Shown here piece by piece: positions 1 through 6,386 of a DNA stretch of 7,442 bases. The stretch comes from an uncultured Lachnospiraceae bacterium (GTDB lineage Bacteria; Bacillota; Clostridia; Lachnospirales; Lachnospiraceae): contig CACZPX010000069.1 of assembly GCA_902783095.1 (NCBI GenBank), positions 1 to 7,442 on the forward strand, written 5' to 3'. A model generated the notes under the pieces. It saw nothing but the letters and a program-made list of their open reading frames with translations, was not told where the DNA came from and did no database searches. The position numbers were made by a program, and so were the translations under genes. Positions within the stretch are counted from its first letter, which is position 1; the number at the start of each line of letters is the position of its first letter.

Positions 1-36
1 AGTATAATGAAGACAGTCTATAAGCATTCTTATACT
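1..36. repeat. AT-rich inverted repeats at the left edge
   Basis: AGTATAA at 1-7 is the exact reverse complement of TTATACT at 30-36. Nested inside, TATAAG at 19-24 pairs with CTTATA at 29-34 around a 4-base loop. The stretch is clearly more AT-rich than the rest of the window. It could be an operator, a weak hairpin or chance; TATAAT at 3-8 could be a -10 box whose -35 lies outside the window. No T run follows, so it is not an obvious intrinsic terminator. Confidence 0.35.
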
Positions 37-101
37 CAACAGGCGGCCTCGCGCTACTTTCAACTGATGATTCGCTTACGCTATCGCAGGCGATCTGAAG
101 G

Positions 102-129
102 TTGACACGGAGGCCGGAGATGGTCTAAA
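102..129 (+). promoter_or_regulatory. Candidate sigma-70/sigma-A promoter of the dehydrogenase gene
   Basis: A perfect -35 hexamer TTGACA lies at 102-107, followed after 16 bases by TCTAAA at 124-129, which matches 4 of 6 positions of the -10 consensus. Transcription would start near 136, just upstream of the ribosome binding site. The -10 is weak and the spacer one base short of optimal, so this is a plausible call and not a proven one. Confidence 0.45.
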
Positions 130-147
130 TATGTATTGGACTGAAAC

Positions 148-154
148 GAGGAGG
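148..154 (+). promoter_or_regulatory. Ribosome binding site of the dehydrogenase gene
   Basis: GAGGAGG at 148-154 is a strong Shine-Dalgarno match. It lies 13 bases before the ATG at 168, slightly longer than the usual 5-10, but no closer purine-rich site or alternative in-frame start exists, so it decides the start. Confidence 0.7.
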
Positions 155-167
155 AACCCCTATCGAT

Positions 168-1280
168 ATGGAAACCAGACCTTACGTCCCGTGGGACATG
201 ATGAACAGCTTTATGATCGACGTATTCGAACGCTACGGCGTTCCGCACGACGACGCCGCGATCTGCGCCGACGTGCTGCTGGAGTCGGACCGCCGCGGCA
301 TTGAGAGCCACGGATGCAACCGCTTTAAACCCATCTACATCGACCGTATTGAAAAGGGCACGCTGCTGCCCAAAACGGAGATCGAGATCTTAAAGGAGAC
401 GCCCACCACGGTGGTGATGGACGCGCACAACGGCATGGGTATGGTGGCGAGCCACCGGATGATGGAGATGCTCATCGACAAGGCCCAAAAGGTGGGCATG
501 GCCGGCGGCGCCATCAAGAACTCCACCCACTACGGCATTGCGGGCTACTGGGCCGACATGGCCGCAAAGCAGGGCCTGATCGGCATCACCGGCACCAACG
601 CGCGCCCGTCCACGGCGCCGACCTTCGGCGTGGACAACATGATGGGCACCAACCCGCTCACCTTTGCGCTGCCCACGGACGAGGACTTTTCCTTCTGCCT
701 GGACTGCGCCACGAGCACCGTGCAGCGCGGCAAGATCGAATACTACGCCCGCATCGGCAAGGATACGCCCGCGGGCATGGTGGTGACGCACGACGGCGGC
801 ACCGTTACGGACTCCGCTAAGATCCTTGACATGCTGGTAAACGGCACCGCGGCGCTCGCGCCCCTGGGCGGCGGCCCCGGCGACGAGATGTGCGGCTACA
901 AGGGCTACGGCTATGCGGCCGTGGTGGAGATCCTCTCCGCCGCGCTCACCGGCGGAAAGTTTATGAAGGACCTGACCGGCGTATCGCCGGAGGGCAAGCC
1001 GCAGATGTACCGCCTGGGACACTTCTTCTTTGTGGTGGATCCGGACGCCTTTATGGGGAAGGAAATCTTTAAAAAGACGGCGGGAGACATCTGCCGCGCG
1101 CTGCGGGCCAGCGCCAAGGCGCCCGGCCACGACCGCATCTACACCGCGGGAGAAAAGGAGCATTTGGTCTGGCTGGAACGGAAGGACAAGGGCGTGCCGG
1201 TGGGCGAGTCCGTGCAGAAAGAGATGACGGGTCTGCGCGACCGCCTGGGACTTAACTACCGCTTCCCGTTTGAGGCCTGA
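168..1280 (+). CDS. Ldh_2-family NAD(P)-dependent malate/L-lactate/ureidoglycolate-type dehydrogenase
   Basis: A 370-residue cytoplasmic oxidoreductase, complete and of normal length for the type-2 malate/L-lactate dehydrogenase family (Ldh_2). This family is unrelated to the classical Rossmann-fold MDH/LDH and oxidises 2-hydroxyacids such as malate, lactate, ureidoglycolate or sulfolactate with NAD(P). Family landmarks are visible in order: ESHG near residues 46-49 (His48), NSTHYG at 118-123 with the conserved catalytic-type His121, TGTN at 141-144 followed by an AP-x-FG stretch, GTNPLTFALP at 160-169, the D-x-ATS segment leading to GKI-x-Y at 179-192, and GYKGYG at 243-248 (the family's G-H/Y-K-G-YG loop). 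The ATG at 168 is chosen because GAGGAGG lies at 148-154 and the N-terminus begins just before the first family helix. It has its own leader and a downstream terminator, so it looks monocistronic here. No neighbour indicates the substrate (no allantoin, sulfolactate or sugar-acid genes in view), so substrate and cofactor stay open. Family assignment is strong. Confidence 0.93.
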   Translation: METRPYVPWDMMNSFMIDVFERYGVPHDDAAICADVLLESDRRGIESHGCNRFKPIYIDRIEKGTLLPKTEIEILKETPTTVVMDAHNGMGMVASHRMMEMLIDKAQKVGMAGGAIKNSTHYGIAGYWADMAAKQGLIGITGTNARPSTAPTFGVDNMMGTNPLTFALPTDEDFSFCLDCATSTVQRGKIEYYARIGKDTPAGMVVTHDGGTVTDSAKILDMLVNGTAALAPLGGGPGDEMCGYKGYGYAAVVEILSAALTGGKFMKDLTGVSPEGKPQMYRLGHFFFVVDPDAFMGKEIFKKTAGDICRALRASAKAPGHDRIYTAGEKEHLVWLERKDKGVPVGESVQKEMTGLRDRLGLNYRFPFEA

Positions 1281-1299
1281 TCCCGCGGCGAATGCCGCA

Positions 1300-1343
1300 A
1301 AAAAAGAGAGTCATACGGCGTGTTCCGCGTGGCTCTCTTTTTT
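1300..1343. terminator. Bidirectional intrinsic terminator between convergent genes
   Basis: AAAAAAGAGAG at 1300-1310 is perfectly complementary to CTCTCTTTTTT at 1333-1343. The stem continues inward with C1312-G1331, A1313-T1330 and CGG(1316-1318)/CCG(1325-1327), interrupted by wobble or mismatched pairs. On the plus strand it ends in six T (1338-1343), and on the minus strand in seven T (complement of 1299-1305). It therefore can end both the dehydrogenase transcript (stop at 1280) and the long minus-strand lipoprotein transcript (stop at 1353-1355). A second small perfect hairpin, GCGGC-GAAT-GCCGC at 1285-1298, abuts the A run and may reinforce termination or protect the minus-strand RNA 3' end. 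Confidence 0.85.
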
Positions 1344-1352
1344 CTTTGCTCC

Positions 1353-4300
1353 TCACTCCGCCACGTACGGGATCTCACGGGTGATCGCGTAGTTTTCCGC
1401 GTAGGAACCGTGCGTGCAGCGGATGGTCTGCAGATAGTAATAGACGTGCGTGGTTTTTCCGGTCTCCGGGTCCTGCCGTCGTTCGTCGTAGCGCGTGAAC
1501 ATGCCAAGAGACAGGAACAGCACGGTGTCGGGGATCACCACTTCTGTGACGCCGGGACAGAGCCCGAAGGAACCGTACTGCGTCTGCGAGACACAGGCCG
1601 GCAGGGTGACGGTGCCGGTCATGGCGCAGGGGCAGGCGATCAGCTGCGAACCGTTGGCGGAGAGCAGCAGACCGGGCGTGCCGCCCTCTGCCTCGGCGGA
1701 GGAACGGAAAAAGCGGTTTTCCGGATCCACGTCAAAGGCGGATACGGGCAGGCCCATGAACGCGCAGTTCCCGATGCTGCGCAGGTTCGGACCCAGGTGC
1801 AGAACGAAGGGCTCGCGGGGAGGATCCTGTTGTTTACATTGGAAGGCGCTGGCACCGACAGTCACCAGCGAATCCGGCAGCGTCAGGCCGGAGAGCTTGG
1901 CACAGTCGGAAAAGGCATAGTCGCCGATATAGGCAAGCCCGCTGCCAAAGCGGACCGTTTCCAACGCGGAACAGTACCAGAAGGCGTTCTCGCCGATGGT
2001 GATCAGCGAATCCGGCAGCGACAGTTCGGCAAGCGCCGAACAGTAGTTGAAGGCCAGCGGGCCGATGGACGTCAGGCCTTCTGCAAAGGACAGCGTGTGC
2101 AGGGACCAGCAGCTTTCAAACGCCCGGTCGCCGATGGAGAGCGGCGCGTCGGTGGGCGAAAAGGTCACGGTTTCCAGATAATAACTGATGGAAAACGCCT
2201 GCGTCTGGACTTCCCGCAGGCTGGACGGCAGCCGCATGTCGCGCAGTTCTGTGCTGAGGAAGGCATTCGGGCCGATGGCTTCCGTCCCCTCTGGTACGGA
2301 GAACGCGCCGTCCCGGACCAGACCGCCGGGGCAGAGGAGCAGCGTCTTGCCATCCGCGGAATACAGCACGCCGTCCCTTACGCAGTAGAGCCCGTTTTCT
2401 CCTTCCTGCACAAAACCCGCCATCTTTTTGCTGTTCTTAAAGGCTTCCGGCGAGACATAGGTGAGCGCCGGCGTGACGGGGAAGGTACCGGTGTAGTTCC
2501 AGATAAAGCCGCCGTCCAGGTAGGAGAGCGCGGGTGGAAAGTCCCCGGCGGACAGCCGCCGGGCGAACTCGCTGTCAAGCGCAGCCCGCTCGATGCGCGT
2601 GATGCCGTCCGGCAGATCCAGGTTGGGGATGCCGCCAAGGCCGAACAGGCAGTCGGCGGCCAGCGTGGTAAGCGTGTCCGGCAGGATCAGCGTCTGCGGC
2701 AGACCGGCAAAGGGCTCCGGTTCATAGCCGAGCTCCGTGTAATCGTTTCCGTAGGGATACTGCACCATCATAACGGGGAAGTCGCCGCCGCCCAGCACCG
2801 TGACCGGCAGGCCGTCCAGCGTATCCGGCAGGACCACCGGATCGGCCGTGCCCTGGTAAAACAGGATCGCCGCATGGTCTTCGTACAAACGGGCCGTTAC
2901 GATGCCGTCCGCCGTCTCAAAGGTTTTTGTCTCCCAGGTCCAGGAAAAGTCCGGACTGTAGGAAAGCTCGTACAGTTCCGCGTAGCGCTGCGCCGCCGTG
3001 CCGGGGTTCGCGTGGATCACGCTGTGGTATTTCGCGTTGTAGCTGGAGACGGCGCCGCTCACGGAAGCGACCGAGTCCGGGAACAGAACGTGGACCAGGG
3101 TCCGGTCAAAGATACTCTGATAATTTTCAAAGGGGTCCAGCTCCGTCCAGTCAAAGGCGGTGACGCCCTCCGGAACGGAAAAGACCAGGCTCCGGTCCGC
3201 CGCGTAGGCGAGCAGCGTGTCCCTGGCTTTGTTGGTCAGGGCGCCGTCCGAGGCGGCAAAGCGGGGATTGGCCTCGTCCACGGTAAAGAAACGGGCCGCC
3301 AGTCCGTCAAAGGCGCCAGGCCCGATCGACTCCAGACTGGGACCCAGGTGCAGTTCGGCGGGTTCGGGGATGTCTTCCTGCCGGATCTGCCCAAAGGAGG
3401 CGCCAAAGGCGTGCGCGCCGACGGACACCAGACTGTCCGGGAAGGCCGGGACGGCCAGGTCCATGCACCAGTAAAAGGCGTAGTTGCCGATGTGCGTCAG
3501 GCCCTCCGGAAAGTGCACCTCGGACAGGCTGCTGCGGTTAAAGGCGGCGCAGGCGATCCGCTTGGTGCCGTCCGGAACGGTAAAACTGCCGGTCCGTGCC
3601 GCGGGAAAGGCGATCAGGACCGTCCCGGAGGCGTCGTATAGGGCGCCGTCAGACAGCCGGTAGCCGGAGACCGCGTCGCCAAGGATCGTCTTAAGACTCT
3701 TGCAGTTGGAAAAGACGGACGTTCCCAGATAGTAGAGCGTCGGCGGCAGGACCGCTTCCTGCAGGGCGGCGCAGCTGTCAAAGGCCGCTTTGCCGATGGA
3801 CGTGACGGTGGAGGGGAGGACGATGGTCTGCAGCGAGGTGCAGCCGGAAAAGGCGTTGTCGCCTATGGTGGTCAGGCCCTCCGGCAGCCGGATCTCCGTC
3901 AACCTGCGGCAGTGCTGGAACGCGCTGCGGTGCAGGATCTTCAGGGTGTCCGGCAGGGTCACGCCGGTGATGGGAGAATACCCGAACTGGTCGTACAGGG
4001 TAAAAGTGCCGAAGGCGCCGGAATAGAGTTCCGTCACGGGCTGTCCGCCGGCCACGGCGGGGATCACCGGCTCTTTGGCCGAGCCGGAAAAACCGATCAG
4101 AACGGCGTGGTCCGCGTACACCAGATAGTCAAACGTGCCGTCTTCCGTATCTACGGAGACCGGCTCATAGGAAGCGGAACGGATGGGGCAGAGTTCGGAT
4201 GCGTAGGCTTCGCCGTTTACGTCCTCGATCACCACCTGGCATACGGCGGCCTCCGACATCTGGGAGACCGGTGCCAGGCCAAAGGTGAACGACCCGTCGT

Positions 4301-6380
4301 AGGGGGCGGTGCGGATGGACGTAAGCTCGTTGGTGTTCCACTGCGCGGCCGGCAGCAGGCGGCCCTGCAGATCCCGCGTTGGCACGATCCGCGCCGCGGT
4401 CTGCGCTGCCGCTTCCCAGTCGCCCAGATCCAAAGTCTCCTTGCCCAGGGTGTCGAAGCTCTCCGCCGTGGAGGTGATGCTGCCGATCTTCAAGTCGCCG
4501 CCGTTCAGGTCGGTGGAAAACGACAGGGACACATTCTTGCGCACCAGGTCCTCCTGGTGTTCCAGCGGGCTGGGATCGGAATAGAGCTGCATGCTTACGG
4601 TCTGGAAATACAGCCGGTTTTTGGAGCGGCCGGTCTGTTCCACCGGCCACAGGCCGCGGTCCGGACTGCCGTTGTCCAGGTAAAACGCCTGCGGGTCCGC
4701 GGGAATATGCACCACGCCGTCCCTGTCCGGCGTCAGGCTGCACTTGTCCAGCAAAAACAGGCAGCCGCTTTCATCGTAGTTCAGAACGGAATAGTAGACG
4801 GAGGACATATTCTGCAGCTGATCTTCCGTCAGCTGCAGCTGCATCTCCCCGTCTGTTACGGAAAGTTCGCCAAGCACCCAGTCGCGGCTCTTGGCGCTTC
4901 GCCATTCCGCGGCGATGCTGTCCAAAAAGCGGGAATAGTCCGCGGAGACGTTGACGGTCCGGTACTGTCCGGACATCTTTTCAAACTGGCCTTTGTTTTC
5001 GCAGGGGTAGAACAGGCTCACGCCGCCGGCGCCGTCCACCGTGGACACCTGGCTGACGGTAAAATCGTTCAGCGCCCGCGTCACCGCGGCGGCCTCCGGC
5101 GGGTAGAGGGCGGCAAGCCGGATGGCCAGGTCTTTTAAGTCCACCAGGTCGTAGCTGTAGGACCCCGCGGAAACGGTCTCCACGCGGCCAAAGCTTAAGG
5201 CCGCGCTGCGGGCCTGCTGCAGGGCGGCGTATTTGCCGGTCTGCACGCCCAAGGCCATGCGGGCAAACAGGGCGCGCAGGGCGGTGGTGACCTGCGGGAC
5301 CTGGGAAAGATCGGTGCAGGAAAGGGTCACCTGCGGCCGGTAGACGTCCGTGGTTTTGGCGCTGTAATACTCATAGAAGTGCGTTGTGACGGCGTCCGCG
5401 ACCGCCTGCGGATCCTCCGTCTCATTTAAAACGCTCAGAAAATGATAATCCCAGCCGTCGCCGGGTTCCAGTTCTTCGGAGCCGATATAGTGATCCGCAA
5501 AGGCCCGCCAGAGGGCCATGTTCTCGTAGCAGCCCATCAGGCAGGCGTCAAAGCCTATAAAGTCCAGTTTCCGGCCGCGTCCGAAGGCGGTCCCCTGCAT
5601 GGCCTCTTTCATTTCCGACAGCAGCAGGGCGTCGGAGCCGAACAGTTCATCGGAACCGTAGCCCCAGAGCGGGCCGCCGCCGTGGTCCCAGAGGATCAGC
5701 ATGGTGTGACGGGCGGGGTAGAGTTCGGTGCACAGGCGTACAAAGGTGGCAAGGGTCTCCGGGGAGCCCATGTCCGCGTTGCCGTCCGTGGCGGCGATGA
5801 TGCGGTCCGCACCCGTCCGGTGCATATCCAGAACGCAGTTGCGGTCGGCGGGGACGTCCCCCTTCCAGGTGCGCGCGCCGCCGGTGTAGAGCAGCAGGTT
5901 CACCTGCTCCGGGTCCAGCCCGGCCTCCTCCATCTCCAGCATGTCTTTTGTGGCGCTGCCGTACTGGCTCTCCAGGTTGGAACCGATCATATAGACCATC
6001 ACGGTCCAGGTCTTGGGCGGCGCAGCGGCCAGGCCGGGGCTTTGCGTTAAGACGGCCTGCTCCGGCGCGCGGTCCTGGTTTTTCTTTGCCAGGGCACGGG
6101 CGTAATCCTGTCCGTCGTCCGCGGGCAGTTCGTCCGCGGGGGCGGGCTCCGCCGTCGTCTCTTCCTCCGGAAGGTCGTAATCCAGAAAGTCCGGATCCTC
6201 CGTGGACTCATCCGCTAAAGAAGCAGGAGCCTTTTGCGGGGCGCCGGTGCTCTCCGCCTGCAGGGCTGCGGCGGTATCAGACTTTCCTGCCACCTCCGGC
6301 AGACAGCCGCACAGGGCCGATGCCGCGAGCGCGGCACACAGCAGCAGGGCGATGAAAGAACGGAACAGGCGCGGTTTCAT
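1353..6380 (-). CDS. Giant surface lipoprotein: clostripain-like (C11) cysteine peptidase with two BspA-type LRR solenoids
   Basis: A predicted 1675-residue lipoprotein. Residues 1-25 are a signal peptide (K2, R4, R7, then a hydrophobic core) with lipobox L23-C24-G25-C26, so Cys26 should be lipidated and membrane-anchored; Cys24 is an alternative. Residues 27-122 are a low-complexity Pro/Ala/acidic stalk. Residues about 123-490 match the C11 peptidase family (clan CD, with clostripain and relatives of gingipain). The strand WTVMVYMIGSNLES is typical, LWDHGGG carries the catalytic His233, and GFDACLMG carries the nucleophile Cys280, preceded by Asp278, placed as the S1 acidic residue that favours Arg/Lys substrates in characterised relatives. 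Residues about 495-745 are beta-rich and unassigned. Residues 748-1142 and 1149-1675 are two LRR_5 (BspA/TpLRR) solenoids with a 23-residue period, a fold used for surface adhesion. No LPXTG or other C-terminal anchor is seen. The ATG at 6380 fits the signal peptide, but no clear Shine-Dalgarno precedes it. The gene starts 6 bases after the transglutaminase-like gene, suggesting an operon. Protease activity and targets are inferred. Confidence 0.9.
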   Translation of the reverse strand: MKPRLFRSFIALLLCAALAASALCGCLPEVAGKSDTAAALQAESTGAPQKAPASLADESTEDPDFLDYDLPEEETTAEPAPADELPADDGQDYARALAKKNQDRAPEQAVLTQSPGLAAAPPKTWTVMVYMIGSNLESQYGSATKDMLEMEEAGLDPEQVNLLLYTGGARTWKGDVPADRNCVLDMHRTGADRIIAATDGNADMGSPETLATFVRLCTELYPARHTMLILWDHGGGPLWGYGSDELFGSDALLLSEMKEAMQGTAFGRGRKLDFIGFDACLMGCYENMALWRAFADHYIGSEELEPGDGWDYHFLSVLNETEDPQAVADAVTTHFYEYYSAKTTDVYRPQVTLSCTDLSQVPQVTTALRALFARMALGVQTGKYAALQQARSAALSFGRVETVSAGSYSYDLVDLKDLAIRLAALYPPEAAAVTRALNDFTVSQVSTVDGAGGVSLFYPCENKGQFEKMSGQYRTVNVSADYSRFLDSIAAEWRSAKSRDWVLGELSVTDGEMQLQLTEDQLQNMSSVYYSVLNYDESGCLFLLDKCSLTPDRDGVVHIPADPQAFYLDNGSPDRGLWPVEQTGRSKNRLYFQTVSMQLYSDPSPLEHQEDLVRKNVSLSFSTDLNGGDLKIGSITSTAESFDTLGKETLDLGDWEAAAQTAARIVPTRDLQGRLLPAAQWNTNELTSIRTAPYDGSFTFGLAPVSQMSEAAVCQVVIEDVNGEAYASELCPIRSASYEPVSVDTEDGTFDYLVYADHAVLIGFSGSAKEPVIPAVAGGQPVTELYSGAFGTFTLYDQFGYSPITGVTLPDTLKILHRSAFQHCRRLTEIRLPEGLTTIGDNAFSGCTSLQTIVLPSTVTSIGKAAFDSCAALQEAVLPPTLYYLGTSVFSNCKSLKTILGDAVSGYRLSDGALYDASGTVLIAFPAARTGSFTVPDGTKRIACAAFNRSSLSEVHFPEGLTHIGNYAFYWCMDLAVPAFPDSLVSVGAHAFGASFGQIRQEDIPEPAELHLGPSLESIGPGAFDGLAARFFTVDEANPRFAASDGALTNKARDTLLAYAADRSLVFSVPEGVTAFDWTELDPFENYQSIFDRTLVHVLFPDSVASVSGAVSSYNAKYHSVIHANPGTAAQRYAELYELSYSPDFSWTWETKTFETADGIVTARLYEDHAAILFYQGTADPVVLPDTLDGLPVTVLGGGDFPVMMVQYPYGNDYTELGYEPEPFAGLPQTLILPDTLTTLAADCLFGLGGIPNLDLPDGITRIERAALDSEFARRLSAGDFPPALSYLDGGFIWNYTGTFPVTPALTYVSPEAFKNSKKMAGFVQEGENGLYCVRDGVLYSADGKTLLLCPGGLVRDGAFSVPEGTEAIGPNAFLSTELRDMRLPSSLREVQTQAFSISYYLETVTFSPTDAPLSIGDRAFESCWSLHTLSFAEGLTSIGPLAFNYCSALAELSLPDSLITIGENAFWYCSALETVRFGSGLAYIGDYAFSDCAKLSGLTLPDSLVTVGASAFQCKQQDPPREPFVLHLGPNLRSIGNCAFMGLPVSAFDVDPENRFFRSSAEAEGGTPGLLLSANGSQLIACPCAMTGTVTLPACVSQTQYGSFGLCPGVTEVVIPDTVLFLSLGMFTRYDERRQDPETGKTTHVYYYLQTIRCTHGSYAENYAITREIPYVAE
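1356..2936 (-). repeat. LRR_5 solenoid block 2 of the lipoprotein (residues ~1149-1675)
   Basis: A second solenoid with the same architecture as block 1: opening segment at about 1159-1201 (EDHAAILFYQGTADPVVLP), a DGVLYSADGKTLLLCP hairpin near 1336, and units with leucines at 1379, 1402, 1427, 1450, 1473 and 1496 (spacing 23, 25, 23, 23, 23). The C-terminal cap around 1653-1672 (HGSYAENYAITREIPY) ends the protein. At DNA level the 16-base word AGCGAATCCGGCAGCG recurs at 1867-1882 and 2005-2020, 138 bases (two repeat units) apart, both encoding PDSL. Confidence 0.8.
2955..4139 (-). repeat. LRR_5 solenoid block 1 of the lipoprotein (residues ~748-1142)
   Basis: The block opens with a beta segment around residues 750-791 (DHAVLIGFSG, then PVIPAVAGGQPVTEL). 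It continues with LRR_5 units of the form L-x-x-I-x-LP-x-x-L-x-x-IG-x-x-AF-x-x-C, whose first leucines lie at 827, 850, 873 and 896, exactly 23 residues apart. Beta-hairpin interruptions of the BspA type (DGALYDASGTVLIAFP near 911; DGALTNKARDTLLAY near 1045) are interspersed. The block ends with a cap-like stretch, PGTAAQRYAELYELSY, at 1126-1141. Confidence 0.8.
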
Positions 6381-6386
6381 GGAAGA

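Noticed and set aside
390..1163. 257-codon minus-strand open frame inside the dehydrogenase gene
   Set aside because: Antisense to a clear Ldh_2 gene; His/Arg/Ala-rich translation typical of a shadow frame.
1867..2020. Repeated 16-base word AGCGAATCCGGCAGCG considered as a possible CRISPR or regulatory repeat
   Set aside because: Both copies are in frame and encode PDSL in LRR units two periods apart, so protein repeat structure explains them.
1320..3641. 773-codon plus-strand open frame opposite the LRR region
   Set aside because: It lies entirely antisense to well-supported repeat-coding sequence and crosses the terminator hairpin. Its translation is rich in Arg, Gly, Gln and Val with no recognisable domain. 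Long antisense frames are expected opposite GC-rich genes with strong third-position bias.
3912..5138. 408-codon plus-strand open frame opposite the lipoprotein
   Set aside because: Antisense shadow of the C11 and linker coding region; the translation is low in recognisable motifs and it has no convincing ribosome binding site.
5442..6050. 202-codon plus-strand open frame opposite the C11 domain
   Set aside because: Antisense to catalytic-motif coding sequence, with no family resemblance.
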